A stretch of 64,000 nucleotides of DNA. It comes from Chitinophagaceae bacterium (GTDB lineage Bacteria > Bacteroidota > Bacteroidia > Chitinophagales > Chitinophagaceae). A program made the translations under genes and the position numbers. Below are positions 9,422 to 17,369 of the stretch, piece by piece (position 1 is the first letter of the stretch; each line of letters begins with the position of its first letter). Location: NCBI GenBank assembly GCA_016708765.1, contig JADJFD010000001.1:62001-126000 (forward strand), read 5' to 3'. The notes beneath the pieces are model-generated. The model did not search any database. It saw only the letters and a program-made list of their open reading frames with translations, and was not told the origin of the DNA.

Positions 9422-10360
9422 TCAGGAAAGTTCTTCTTTCATCTTTTCCATCAATTTTTTCTCTATCATCAATTGTGCAAGATGAATCATGTTCATAAAC
9501 GCTTTACTGCCAGAAATGCCATGTCCGATTATTACCGGCTTTGCAACTCCGAGAACAGGAGTGCCGCCATAATTTTCAAAATTGAATCTTTCAAAATAAG
9601 GCGACTCAACTTTTTTCTGATTGCTGATTTCGTATAATGACTCTGCTAATTTTAAAATGATATTGCCAGTAAAACCTTCGCAAACCATAACATCTGCTTT
9701 ATCAAGTAATACATCACGGCCTTCTATATTGCCAATAAAATTGATATGCTTATTTTCTTTCAATAATGGATATGTTGCTTGAGCCAACAGATTTCCTTTG
9801 CCTTCTTCTTCTCCTACATTTATCAATCCTACTTTAGGGTTCTCTATCCCAAGAATATGTTTTGCATAAACAGTTCCCATGATGGCAAACTGATTTAACT
9901 GCTCAGGTTTGCAATCTGCATTTAGTCCTACATCTAATAATAAACCTGTTCCGCCTTCTGACTTTGGTATAATGCTGGAAATTGTTGGTCTTATTACTCC
10001 TTCTAATGCTTTTATAGAAAATAAAGCTCCAACAAGCATGGCGCCAGTATTGCCAGCACTGATAAAAGCATCCATTTTGCCGGAGGCTAATAATTGAAAA
10101 CCGATTGCAATAGACGATTGTTGCTTTTCTTTTAATGCTTTGGTGGGATGTTCATGCATTCCTATTATCTGCTCTGCATGAACAATTGTAATATTTTCAA
10201 GAGGAGTTTTATGTTCTGTAACAAGTTTTTCAAGTTGCTCCTTATTCCCAATTAAAGTCAGTTTAGCCGGAATGTTATGGCCAGACAAATAGAGTTGCAC
10301 ACCCTTTACTGCTTCCAGCGGTGCAAAATCTCCACCCATCATATCGATTCCTATATTCAT
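9422..10360 (-). CDS. plsX: Phosphate acyltransferase PlsX
   Basis: PlsX converts acyl-ACP plus phosphate to acyl-phosphate, the acyl donor for PlsY in phospholipid synthesis. The 312-residue length is normal. Family motifs are IGIDMMGGDFAPLEAVKG at the N-terminus, SAGNTGAMLVGA in the middle and VCEGFTGNIILKL near residue 212. It is a peripheral membrane enzyme without a signal peptide. It lies third in the DUF177-rpmF-plsX order found across bacteria, after an inverted repeat at 10405-10450 that might affect transcription between rpmF and plsX. Confidence 0.95.
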   Translation of the reverse strand: MNIGIDMMGGDFAPLEAVKGVQLYLSGHNIPAKLTLIGNKEQLEKLVTEHKTPLENITIVHAEQIIGMHEHPTKALKEKQQSSIAIGFQLLASGKMDAFISAGNTGAMLVGALFSIKALEGVIRPTISSIIPKSEGGTGLLLDVGLNADCKPEQLNQFAIMGTVYAKHILGIENPKVGLINVGEEEGKGNLLAQATYPLLKENKHINFIGNIEGRDVLLDKADVMVCEGFTGNIILKLAESLYEISNQKKVESPYFERFNFENYGGTPVLGVAKPVIIGHGISGSKAFMNMIHLAQLMIEKKLMEKMKEELS

Positions 10361-10404
10361 CGGCTAAGTTGTGTTGATTGATTACGAAACTAGTGAAAAC
10401 AACA

Positions 10405-10450
10405 AATTCCAAATACCATTTAGACAATATAGCCAAATGGATTTGGAATT
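10405..10450. promoter_or_regulatory. Inverted repeat between rpmF and plsX
   Basis: AATTCCAAATACCATTT (10405-10421) pairs with AAATGGATTTGGAATT (10435-10450), apart from one bulged A, with a 13-nt loop. On the transcribed minus strand the T run precedes the stem rather than following it, so it is not a simple terminator of rpmF. An attenuator, processing site or protein-binding site is possible. Confidence 0.45.
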
Positions 10451-10474
10451 AAAAAAAATGCTTTTAAGGCAGTA

Positions 10475-10672
10475 TTACTGTGCTCTTGAAGGTGCTTTTT
10501 CTGCAACAACTTTACCTTTGTAAAACAACTTTCCTTCACTTACATGTGCACGGTGACGTACATGGATTTCTCCTGTTGTACTATCAGTTGTTAATGTAGC
10601 TGCAGTTGCTTTATAATGTGTTCTGCGTTTTGCACTTCTTTGCTGACTATGTCGGCGTTTGGCATTTGGCAT
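10475..10672 (-). CDS. rpmF: 50S ribosomal protein L32
   Basis: This 65-residue basic protein begins MPNAKRRHSQQRSAKRRTHY, the conserved start of bacterial L32, and contains HRAHVSEGKLFYKGK. The Cys pairs of zinc-binding L32 forms are absent, so this is a Cys-free type. It lies between the DUF177 gene and plsX, the classical arrangement that ties ribosome supply to membrane lipid synthesis. Confidence 0.96.
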   Translation of the reverse strand: MPNAKRRHSQQRSAKRRTHYKATAATLTTDSTTGEIHVRHRAHVSEGKLFYKGKVVAEKAPSRAQ

Positions 10673-10734
10673 GACCTAACTTATTAAAATAATAAAAATA
10701 TTTCTGGCCTTTTGTTAGCCTGAGCTAACGAAGG

Positions 10735-11307
10735 CTATTCTAAACCTTTAAACTTATCCAACCCTTTCCAAATCGGGTTTTCAATAGCTTTATTCTTTTT
10801 TGTTTTTCCGTCAATTTCATCCTGACGGGATTCCATTTTTTTAAGCACATCCATCGCATTTTTATTACAATGCGGTCCATCCATCTTTTCAAACTCACAT
10901 GCCTTTTGCATGGGAAGACTTAGGTTGATGAATTCATAAATCCAGTTGGCAACATCAATATGACTTTCGCCTTGTGCGATATAGTACATATCCGGGTCTT
11001 CTTCATTGTCATTCATGAATTCCGGATTCTCTACCATTTTTACTGTGATGTTAAATTCATCCCAGAGATTAAATGGTAAATTACTGTTGCAACGGTCGCA
11101 GGTAACTTCTAAAACACCACCAATTTCAAACTTCAACAACATAAAACTGCTTTTTCTATCAAGCGATAATTTTATATTGGCTTTGCACTGGCGAAAGTCC
11201 TGCTGTTGGAATGCTTCAAAGAACCTTTCATCAATCAAATAGTTGAATTCATGTATTCCGGGTTTCAACCCCACAAAAGCTATTTCAAACTCCCGTCGGC
11301 GGCTCAT
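10735..11307 (-). CDS. DUF177 (YceD-like) protein
   Basis: This 190-residue DUF177 protein lies upstream of rpmF, as in most bacteria. Family members have been implicated in 23S rRNA accumulation and L32 handling. Visible features are the Cys pair VTCDRCNSNLPF near residue 70, a second Cys pair in the C-terminal half (KACEFEKMDGPHCNK), and an acidic central stretch (DNEEDPDMYY). The C-terminus is Lys-rich. It is cytoplasmic. The ATG at 11305-11307 gives SRRREFEIAFVGLKPG, a normal start. Confidence 0.85.
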   Translation of the reverse strand: MSRRREFEIAFVGLKPGIHEFNYLIDERFFEAFQQQDFRQCKANIKLSLDRKSSFMLLKFEIGGVLEVTCDRCNSNLPFNLWDEFNITVKMVENPEFMNDNEEDPDMYYIAQGESHIDVANWIYEFINLSLPMQKACEFEKMDGPHCNKNAMDVLKKMESRQDEIDGKTKKNKAIENPIWKGLDKFKGLE

Positions 11308-11473
11308 TTTTCAACTTTTTAAAAGAGTGTGCAAAGGTAAGGGAATAAATGGGTTTTTTCTGTCTGATTTTGGATTATTTTTACCCATCTGATTTGGTTT
11401 AAGTGCCTGATTTTGAAGATAATTAAATTTTGAAAGGTTGCAAAAGTTTCTGGCCCGTTTATTTACCCGTCTG

Positions 11474-12550
11474 ATGAAGAGTTGGAATTGGGTGCTTTTA
11501 ATAGTATTGACCATCCTGATTAAGTGGGTTTCCTGGTATCCTGATTGGGTGGAGCATAATTATAGCAGAGGCGTTTATCCTGTTATTGCTAAAGTGCAGC
11601 GATTTTTATTTGGCTGGCTTCCATTTAGTATTGGTGATGTGTTCTATGGGTTTCTCATCATTGTAATAATCTACAAGGTTATTAAGTTTTTCAAACTTCT
11701 CTTAATGCGGCAATTGAACCGCAAGTATTTTGTAATCGCATTGCAACAAGGAATTTTTATAGTCTTGTTCTTATATGTTTTCTTTAATCTTCTATGGGGA
11801 TTAAATTATAATCGCCGTGGTATTGCTTATCAATTAGACCTGGAAGTAAAGACTTATACTTTGAATGATTTAGATACATTAACGAATGCACTGCAACGAA
11901 GACTAAACTATTATGCAGATTTTGCAACTGAGGCACAAAGAGATTCATTTAACAGAAAAAGCAGATTGTTCAGAAGTGCTGTAGAAGCTTATGCTGCGGT
12001 AGCAAAAGAATATCCTTTTTTAAAATATAATCCTACGTCAATTAAGCCTTCTATCTTCAGCTATTTAGGAAACTATCTTGGCTTTCAGGGATACTATAAT
12101 CCGTTTTCCGGCGAAGGGCAGGTTAATACAACCATACCCAGATTTTTGGAACCATTCGTTACGACACATGAAATGGCTCATCAGCTTGGTTATGGAAAGG
12201 AAAATGAGGCGAATTTTGTCGGCTTTCTTGCTTGCCGGGCTTACAATTCAAATGTTTTTCGTTATTCCGCTTATTATGATGCGTATAATTATGCAATCGG
12301 CGAAGTGTATCGCAGAGATACCACATTGGCAAAATCAATAAATGAGAACGGGCATCCTCAAGTAAAAAAAGATCAGCAAGAATTTCGGGATTTCTTTTAT
12401 AAATACAGAAATCCGATAGAGCCAATCATCATGTGGGGCTATGGCCATTTTTTAAAAGCGAATAACCAACCAGCTGGTAAAAGAAGCTATAATGAAGTGG
12501 TTGCTTGGTTAATTGCTTTCTACAAGAAAAATGGAGTCGAAGCGCTGTAA
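11474..12550 (+). CDS. DUF3810 membrane protein with HExxH motif
   Basis: This DUF3810 family protein is about 358 residues from the ATG at 11474. A TTG 36 bp upstream is also in frame. Three hydrophobic segments occupy the N-terminal third. A soluble domain then carries FVTTHEMAHQLGYGKENEANF, where HEMAH with a downstream ENEAN fits a zincin-type metallopeptidase centre. The catalytic function has not been established for the family as far as I know. Divergently placed to the DUF177 gene, it is followed 30 bp later by tspO and is probably co-transcribed with it. The active site would lie close to the membrane. Confidence 0.75.
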   Translation: MKSWNWVLLIVLTILIKWVSWYPDWVEHNYSRGVYPVIAKVQRFLFGWLPFSIGDVFYGFLIIVIIYKVIKFFKLLLMRQLNRKYFVIALQQGIFIVLFLYVFFNLLWGLNYNRRGIAYQLDLEVKTYTLNDLDTLTNALQRRLNYYADFATEAQRDSFNRKSRLFRSAVEAYAAVAKEYPFLKYNPTSIKPSIFSYLGNYLGFQGYYNPFSGEGQVNTTIPRFLEPFVTTHEMAHQLGYGKENEANFVGFLACRAYNSNVFRYSAYYDAYNYAIGEVYRRDTTLAKSINENGHPQVKKDQQEFRDFFYKYRNPIEPIIMWGYGHFLKANNQPAGKRSYNEVVAWLIAFYKKNGVEAL

Positions 12551-12580
12551 ACAATTTTATTGCTGACTTGTTATTATTGT

Positions 12581-13051
12581 ATGAATAATTCTATCAAATT
12601 AATTATAGCAATTGCAATTCCAGTAGCTGTTGGAGCTATTAGCGGATTTTTTACTGCTACAGGTGTAGAAAGTTGGTTTCAAACAATCACCAAGCCTTCA
12701 TGGAATCCGCCCAGTTGGATATTTGCTCCGGTTTGGACAACATTATACATAATGATGGGTGTGGCTCTTTTTCTTGTTTGGAAATCTGATAGCAGCGATA
12801 TTTTGAAAAAAACAGCCATCACTCTTTTTACAATTCAGCTAGTACTAAATTTTTTCTGGTCTTTTATCTTTTTTGATCAGCATCAGATTGGCTGGGCATT
12901 GGTTGAGATTATCGCTATGTGGATTTTTATTTTACTTACAATCTTTGCATTTGGCAATATAAGTAAGCTTGCAGCATGGTTATTGGTCCCGTATATCAGT
13001 TGGGTAAGCTTTGCAACGATTTTGAATTACACCATCTGGAAGTTGAACTAA
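12581..13051 (+). CDS. tspO: TspO/MBR family tryptophan-rich sensory protein
   Basis: This is a five-helix TspO/MBR (translocator protein) family member of 156 residues from the ATG at 12581. The conserved loop and helix motif TKPSWNPPSWIFAPVWTTLY is unmistakable, along with WSFIFFDQHQIGWALVEI and the helix-5 region WLLVPYISWVSFATILN. Family members bind porphyrins and affect stress or light responses. It starts 31 bp after the DUF3810 gene. The 13-14 kb region carries no tetrapyrrole genes, so its ligand here is open. Confidence 0.93.
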   Translation: MNNSIKLIIAIAIPVAVGAISGFFTATGVESWFQTITKPSWNPPSWIFAPVWTTLYIMMGVALFLVWKSDSSDILKKTAITLFTIQLVLNFFWSFIFFDQHQIGWALVEIIAMWIFILLTIFAFGNISKLAAWLLVPYISWVSFATILNYTIWKLN

Positions 13052-13099
13052 GTCTTTCTATAATTTACAATTGTCTATAGTCTTTTATGTACTCATCCT

Positions 13100-13117
13100 C
13101 TAAAGCCCCTTTAGGGG
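13100..13117. repeat. Short palindromic repeat near the dcd 3' end
   Basis: CTAAAG and CTTTAG, and within them CCCCT and AGGGG, form overlapping small hairpins just past the dcd stop codon. The type resembles the hairpin units at 16391-16582. It may act as a weak terminator of dcd. Confidence 0.35.
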
Positions 13118-13125
13118 TTGGGGCA

Positions 13126-13662
13126 TTAAAATTTATTCTTCCACATCATACTTTCTACAGGCTTGTCTGGCTGATTGCTATATTTAGCATTCTTCTTTTT
13201 GTCATATGGATTTTCAATAACACCATCCACCGGAAAATAAATAAGCTGTCCAATCGGCATTCCTTTATACACTTTCACTGGTTGCTTTACAGAAATCTCT
13301 AAGGTCCAGTTGCCACAAAATCCAACATCGCCTTTGCCGGCAGTGGCATGTATGTCTATTCCCAATCTTCCTGTAGAAGACTTGCCTTCCAGAAATGGAA
13401 CATGAGCATGGGTTTCGGTGTACTCCAACGTAACGCCGAGATAAAAAATATGCGGATACAAAACAATTCCTTCATCTGGTATTTCAAAAGATTCAATTTC
13501 GTTGTGCTTTTTAGCATCAATCATATGTTCTTTGTAGGTCGCTAATGTTTTCCCCAAACGAACATCGTACGAATTACTTCCCAGACTTTCTCTGTCGTAA
13601 GGAACAATTTTTATAGTGCCTTTCTCAATTTCTTCTAAAATTCTTGTGTCGGATAAAATCAT
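13126..13662 (-). CDS. dcd: dCTP deaminase
   Basis: dCTP deaminase converts dCTP to dUTP, feeding dTMP synthesis. The 178-residue protein has the family motifs SLGSNSYDVRLG near residue 26, FLEGKSSTGRLGI with the catalytic Glu region, and HATAGKGDVGFCGNWTLEI. It is a trimeric cytoplasmic enzyme. The gene stands alone between tspO and the damaged phosphopantetheinyl transferase gene. A second deaminase, for dCMP, is encoded at 53575-54072. Confidence 0.93.
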   Translation of the reverse strand: MILSDTRILEEIEKGTIKIVPYDRESLGSNSYDVRLGKTLATYKEHMIDAKKHNEIESFEIPDEGIVLYPHIFYLGVTLEYTETHAHVPFLEGKSSTGRLGIDIHATAGKGDVGFCGNWTLEISVKQPVKVYKGMPIGQLIYFPVDGVIENPYDKKKNAKYSNQPDKPVESMMWKNKF

Positions 13663-13677
13663 TATTAATATTTTTTG

Positions 13678-13729
13678 TTAGCCAGCTTCGGTAATTCTTG
13701 TCATCGTCCCTTGCGTCGCACTCTTCAAC
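13678..13729 (-). repeat. Dispersed repeat GAGTGCGACGCAA, copy A
   Basis: On the minus strand this reads GAAGAGTGCGACGCAAGGGA, then CGATGACAAGAATTACC and GCTGGCTAA. The core is shared with copies at 16781-16848 and 54120-54186. It lies just upstream of the dcd start, so it is not a terminator there. Confidence 0.6.
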
Positions 13730-13833
13730 TACATATCTTTACTGAGCAATTTGATACATATTTAAATAACTGATGATAGATTTTCTGCAATGATAAATCT
13801 AAAATCTGCAATCAAAAATCAAAAATTCAGCTT

Positions 13834-14468
13834 GTGCCGATTTTTTTTCAACAACAAATCAACGAAAACACAAGATTGGGTGTTTGGAAGATAGAAGAAT
13901 CGGAAGAATTCTTTAAAGGAAATGTGCCACAGCACAGAGATGTTACCCATCCGCACAAGCGGTTGCAGCATTGGCGGTTCGTTTTTTATTGCAATATCTT
14001 TTCTCAGATTTTCCTTATGAATTAATATAAATTGTGGACACCCGAAAGCCTTTTTTACCCGATGCACAGTATCATTTCTCTATATCCCATTGTGGCGATT
14101 ATGCTGCGGCGATTGTAAGTAAAGAAAGCAGGGTAGGGATCGATGTAGAAATTCCTGTAGAGAAGATAGAAAAGATCATCTACAAATTCCTGAGTGCAAA
14201 AGAACTTGATCGGTTTAATCTTGTTCCTGGTGCTGGGAAAGTTACCGGAGTTGATAATTTTAATGAAGTCACTACTTTATGGTCGGCCAAAGAAGCTGTT
14301 TTTAAGTGGTATGGCAACGGAGGTGTTGATTTTCGTAAACAAATTCAATTGTTCAATCGAAAAGAGGAAACTAAAACCATTGACTGTTTTTTTTCAAAAA
14401 GTGAGTCGGAGTTAGTTGCTCACTATAAACAATTTGATGGGTTGGTGTTAGCTTGGGTAGTGAGTTGA
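13834..14468 (+). pseudogene. 4'-phosphopantetheinyl transferase, frameshift plus in-frame stop
   Basis: The family moves the phosphopantetheine arm of CoA onto carrier proteins. The N-terminal part (from GTG 13834) reads GVWKIEESEEFF and THPHKRLQH, then continues as LAVRFLLQYLFSDFPYELI only if one T is restored at 13971-13972. An in-frame TAA at 14028-14030 then interrupts the frame where a Gln codon (CAA) would be expected. Past it the frame is intact: ISHCGDYAAAIVS, VGIDVE (Mg-binding) and LWSAKEAVFKW. A product from GTG 14034 would keep these catalytic motifs but lack the N-terminal half. Two lesions argue for real decay. Indels elsewhere in the window argue for sequence error. Confidence 0.8.
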
Positions 14469-15056
14469 TTATTTTAATTTGAACTTTTCTTTTTTATTGT
14501 AAATATCCTTTTTATCAGTCTCTTTTTTTACAAGAATAAATCCTGTTATTAATTTTAAATGTTGGCTTGAACAGCCTTCCTTTTTTGAACTTCTATAAAA
14601 ACTATTTATCAGCAAAGTGTCAATGCCATCAAGTGGTAAAACCGGATTTGAAAACAAGGTGCTATCGTAATATTCCATTTTATTTATTAGCGGGAACATT
14701 TTTTTTAAAGTATTTGTATCATAAACAGGTTTGTAATAAGTTTCACTGATAATTTTTTCTCTTTCATATTCTAAAACGAGTTTTTGTGTTCCCAATCTCA
14801 TTGGAGTACATAATGTACTATATTCATCTTCAACTTTACAATTAATTAATAAACTATATTGTTTGCCTTTCAATTGATCGATAACAATTCTTTCGCCGCA
14901 AGAGCCGCAGCAAGGAGAGTAGAAATTTTGTATCGAAATTTTCTCTAAATCTGTCTTTGTTACTCGAGTTGTAGTGTAATTCATACAGGAGAAATTAAGT
15001 AAAAGGGCTATAATAAGCCACATTGGGAAATTACATATGGAAGGGCTTTTATTCAT
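14469..15056 (-). CDS. Putative lipoprotein, unknown function
   Basis: I do not recognise this gene. From the ATG at 15054-15056 it encodes about 195 residues with a lipoprotein signal (ALLLNFSC, Cys as lipid anchor). The body contains a Cys cluster, SPCCGSCGER, plus further Cys residues in STLCTP and EGCSSQ. The start overlaps the stop of the DUF2130 gene by 8 bp (ATGAATAA), so the two are translationally coupled. A longer reading from 15077 would break the signal peptide layout. It is likely envelope-located. The stop directly abuts that of the converging phosphopantetheinyl transferase gene. Confidence 0.65.
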   Translation of the reverse strand: MNKSPSICNFPMWLIIALLLNFSCMNYTTTRVTKTDLEKISIQNFYSPCCGSCGERIVIDQLKGKQYSLLINCKVEDEYSTLCTPMRLGTQKLVLEYEREKIISETYYKPVYDTNTLKKMFPLINKMEYYDSTLFSNPVLPLDGIDTLLINSFYRSSKKEGCSSQHLKLITGFILVKKETDKKDIYNKKEKFKLK

Positions 15057-16239
15057 CGCTATCAGTCGAATCTTCAATTAAATTTAAGTCAACATCAGTT
15101 CCTGAAATGCCTTCAATCGAACCTCTTACATGAGCAGCACTTAGTACTACTTTATCCAATTGCTTCTCTCTTGCTTTCCAAAGCCGTTCCATTGCATCCC
15201 TTTCTTTTTGAATAGAGTTTCTCATACTCATAAAACCTTCACGGATGGCTTGCCATTGTTCTGCAAACTCACGGCTGGTGAGATAATCGTATAGCAAATG
15301 CATCTTATCACCTTTATTGTCCTGGCTTTTTAATGCAGTAGATAATTTAATAATGCCATTCCTCAACATTTGTACAACTGGCTTTACTTCTGCAAAACTG
15401 CAAATCCAAACACCTTCTTTTTCACCAAAACGGTCCATATCCTTTGGTAAAGCTTGTGTACCAATTACTGCCACTTCTGCACCTTGGCTTCGCATATCTG
15501 CTTTTATCTTTTCTATCCAGTCGTTGGCAAAGTCTTTTGTTCGTTTACTTTCAAAAATAATTTTACCACATTCCTGCCCCAGATTATTACGAACAGTTTG
15601 AATGCAATCAGCACCTCTTACACCTTTACCTACTTCTGAAATAACATCAAAAGGGAAAGTAGTTCTTAAAAGTTCTTCCAATAATAATTCCTGTGACTCA
15701 CCTTGCGATTGCATGGAACCTTGCTCGGCTTTTCTTCTCATTTCTTCAGCCAGCTTTTTCTGCGACTCCAATTTTTCTTCTAGGTCTTTTACTTTCAACT
15801 GGTAATCTGTTTCCTTTGCAGCATTTTTTTGTTCTTCCAGTTGTCTTATTTCAACAGATAGTTTACTTCTTTCCTCATTCAGTTTTTTCTGAAGCGATAA
15901 TTCGAGTTCTTCTTCTTTTGCTTTTAGTTCATTTTCTTTTTTCAGGAATTCGAGTTCTTTTGCCCGGGAAAGTTTTAATTTTTCTTCGTTGTCTTTATTA
16001 TTCTGTTCGGCTAGTTTCAGCTTGTTTTCAAAATCTGCTGATATGTTTTTACGGATATTTTCTTCGAGGGATTGTCGGATATTTTTTTTCTCTTCTTCCA
16101 GCTTTAACTGAAATTCATCATTCTTCTTTTTCTGCCAGTCAGCCGCTTTTGAACGAAGCTCTTTTTCAACTTCTTCCCGGATGGCTTCATTCGGTTCAAA
16201 CTGGTGACCACAACTAGGGCATTTTATATCGGTTGCCAT
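15049..16239 (-). CDS. DUF2130 coiled-coil protein with zinc ribbon
   Basis: This DUF2130 family protein has 396 residues from the ATG at 16237-16239. It starts with a zinc-ribbon half, IKCPSCGHQFEPNEAI, which leaves only one Cys pair visible. A long Lys/Glu-rich coiled coil spans roughly residues 30-180. The C-terminal DUF2130 domain follows, with GADCIQTVRNNLGQECGKI and FESKRTKDFANDWIEKIKADM, the latter resembling a restriction-endonuclease-like Glu-x-Lys core. The exact function is not established. It ends in an 8-bp overlap with a lipoprotein gene. A start 42 bp upstream is possible but adds a weak segment before the ribbon. Confidence 0.82.
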   Translation of the reverse strand: MATDIKCPSCGHQFEPNEAIREEVEKELRSKAADWQKKKNDEFQLKLEEEKKNIRQSLEENIRKNISADFENKLKLAEQNNKDNEEKLKLSRAKELEFLKKENELKAKEEELELSLQKKLNEERSKLSVEIRQLEEQKNAAKETDYQLKVKDLEEKLESQKKLAEEMRRKAEQGSMQSQGESQELLLEELLRTTFPFDVISEVGKGVRGADCIQTVRNNLGQECGKIIFESKRTKDFANDWIEKIKADMRSQGAEVAVIGTQALPKDMDRFGEKEGVWICSFAEVKPVVQMLRNGIIKLSTALKSQDNKGDKMHLLYDYLTSREFAEQWQAIREGFMSMRNSIQKERDAMERLWKAREKQLDKVVLSAAHVRGSIEGISGTDVDLNLIEDSTDSDE

Positions 16240-16390
16240 TGATTTTTCTTTTGTTTCAAATCTACAAATACTACTTCGCAAATGCTGGCGAAATTTTATT
16301 TTAAAGTTTTATGAAAAAAATCATTCGTATAAATATTTTGGTTTCCTTAATTCTAATGCTGAAAGCCTTGAATTCCTGAAGCGGATTTGT

Positions 16391-16582
16391 AAGCCCAAAG
16401 GGCTTGAATTTGATTAACCGCGGTTGAAAACCGGGGCTAATATGGTATGCGTTGAGCTACCCTGAAAGGGTTGAATGATTTATTACTGTTCAACCCCTTT
16501 TAGGGTTGACATTAATCTAATTTCTACCACCGACGATGAAATCGACGGCTATTCAAATTTAAGCCCTTCGGGCTTTTCAGTT
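16391..16582. repeat. Hierarchical palindromic element (six hairpins, nested)
   Basis: Within the 423-bp stretch between the DUF2130 start and tRNA-Leu lie six small hairpins in a row. In order they are AAGCCC/GGGCTT; TTAACCGCGGTT with ACCGGGGCTAA; ACCCT/AGGGT; CAACCC/GGGTTG; CCGACGAT with ATCGACGG; and AAGCCC/GGGCTT again. The outermost pair are themselves inverted copies (GGGCTTGAATTTG versus CAAATTTAAGCCC), and the central pair is joined by TTGAA / TTCAA. The whole element therefore folds as one large branched palindrome. No reading frame of note lies inside. The style resembles REP/BIME elements of Bacteroidota. Confidence 0.65.
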
Positions 16583-16627
16583 CGACAACATAACAATTAG
16601 GACAAATGTTTTAGTATGTAAATAAAA

Positions 16628-16655
16628 AAAGCGACTCATTTTCATGAATCGCTTT
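16628..16655 (-). terminator. Terminator after tRNA-Leu (TAA)
   Basis: AAAGCGA / TCGCTTT forms an outer stem with TCAT / ATGA inside it, followed on the minus strand by a T run. It begins 8 bp past the tRNA 3' end. Confidence 0.7.
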
Positions 16656-16662
16656 TAAGTTG

Positions 16663-16748
16663 TGCCCCGGAACGGAGTTGAACCGTTACGGACATTGCTG
16701 TCCACAGGATTTTAAGTCCTGCGTGTCTACCAATTCCACCACCAGGGC
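16663..16748 (-). tRNA. tRNA-Leu (TAA)
   Basis: This is an 86-nt type II tRNA on the minus strand. The acceptor GCCCTGG / CCGGGGC has one G-U pair, and the discriminator is A. The anticodon loop has T33 followed by TAA. The long variable arm and T-loop GGTTCAACTCC are present. CCA is not encoded. Confidence 0.95.
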
Positions 16749-16780
16749 TGTTTGTTGAGTATATCTTGATTTGTTAAGTA

Positions 16781-16848
16781 GAATTACAGAACGTACAAGA
16801 GTGCGACGCAACAGACGATGATAGTAGTACAAAAGCTGGGCTAATAAT
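16781..16848 (+). repeat. Dispersed repeat GAGTGCGACGCAA, copy B
   Basis: GAATTACAGAACGTACAAGA is followed by GTGCGACGCAACAGACGATG and ends in AAAAGCTGGGCTAATAATA. It matches copy C (54120-54186) over most of about 65 bp. It lies between two tRNA genes. Confidence 0.65.
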
Positions 16849-16877
16849 ATTACTATCAGGTGTTTTCAAAAAAAATC

Positions 16878-16933
16878 CCTCCACCAGTGGAGGAAGGATT
16901 TCCTGACCTGCCTTCGCTAAAGCTATGGCAGGT
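16878..16933 (-). terminator. Terminator after tRNA-Gly with adjacent dispersed palindrome
   Basis: CCTCCAC / GTGGAGG (16878-16893) with a tight loop is followed on the minus strand by eight T residues, a good terminator. Between it and the tRNA lies a second inverted repeat, ACCTGCC / GGCAGGT (16906-16912, 16927-16933), enclosing TTCGCTAAAGCTAT. I read that as a REP-like palindrome. Confidence 0.65.
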
Positions 16934-16936
16934 ATG

Positions 16937-17009
<73 letters not shown>

Positions 17010-17057
17010 ATGTCGTTGCCTGATTTGTAACCAAGCTTATAAAGAACTAAAGGGTTG

Positions 17058-17065
17058 CAAAAATA
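17058..17065 (-). promoter_or_regulatory. -7 box upstream of tRNA-Gly
   Basis: TATTTTTG on the minus strand fits TAnnTTTG and is identical to the box before tRNA-Lys. It lies about 50 bp upstream of the tRNA. A T-rich stretch takes the -33 place, without a clear TTTG. Confidence 0.45.
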
Positions 17066-17101
17066 GGGCAGTTGCCCTTTTTAAAAAAAATTTAATACAG
17101 C

Positions 17102-17326
17102 TTATTTATACTTTGGAGTGTATAAAGAACTTTCTTGAACAGGTGCTACTACTTTGGTTTTGCTATATCTTTTTGTAGAAAGCATATAGCAACTGCCTAA
17201 CGTCATTGCTACGATACATGCTACCTGTAAATAAAAAAGAAAAGCTGAAGATGATACCCAGTTATGCGTAAAATCTTTGTCCTGTACTTTTTGTAATTCT
17301 TCTTGATATTCCTGTGTGCTGTCCAT
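17102..17326 (-). CDS. Small single-pass membrane protein, unknown
   Basis: This is a 74-residue protein I do not recognise. An acidic, charged N-terminus (about 25 residues) is followed by one hydrophobic span (SSSAFLFYLQVACIVAMTLG) and a short basic tail with KRYSKTKVV. The pattern suggests a membrane-anchored small protein. It follows the GT2 gene on the same strand after 43 bp and could be its operon partner. Confidence 0.55.
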   Translation of the reverse strand: MDSTQEYQEELQKVQDKDFTHNWVSSSAFLFYLQVACIVAMTLGSCYMLSTKRYSKTKVVAPVQESSLYTPKYK

Positions 17327-17369
17327 ATTCAGGTTTTGTTATGCAAAAATAAGGGTTCAATGTAAAATA

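Noticed and set aside
16391..16582. Possible CRISPR array
   Set aside because: The units are palindromic hairpins with different sequences, not direct repeats with spacers, and no cas genes are near.
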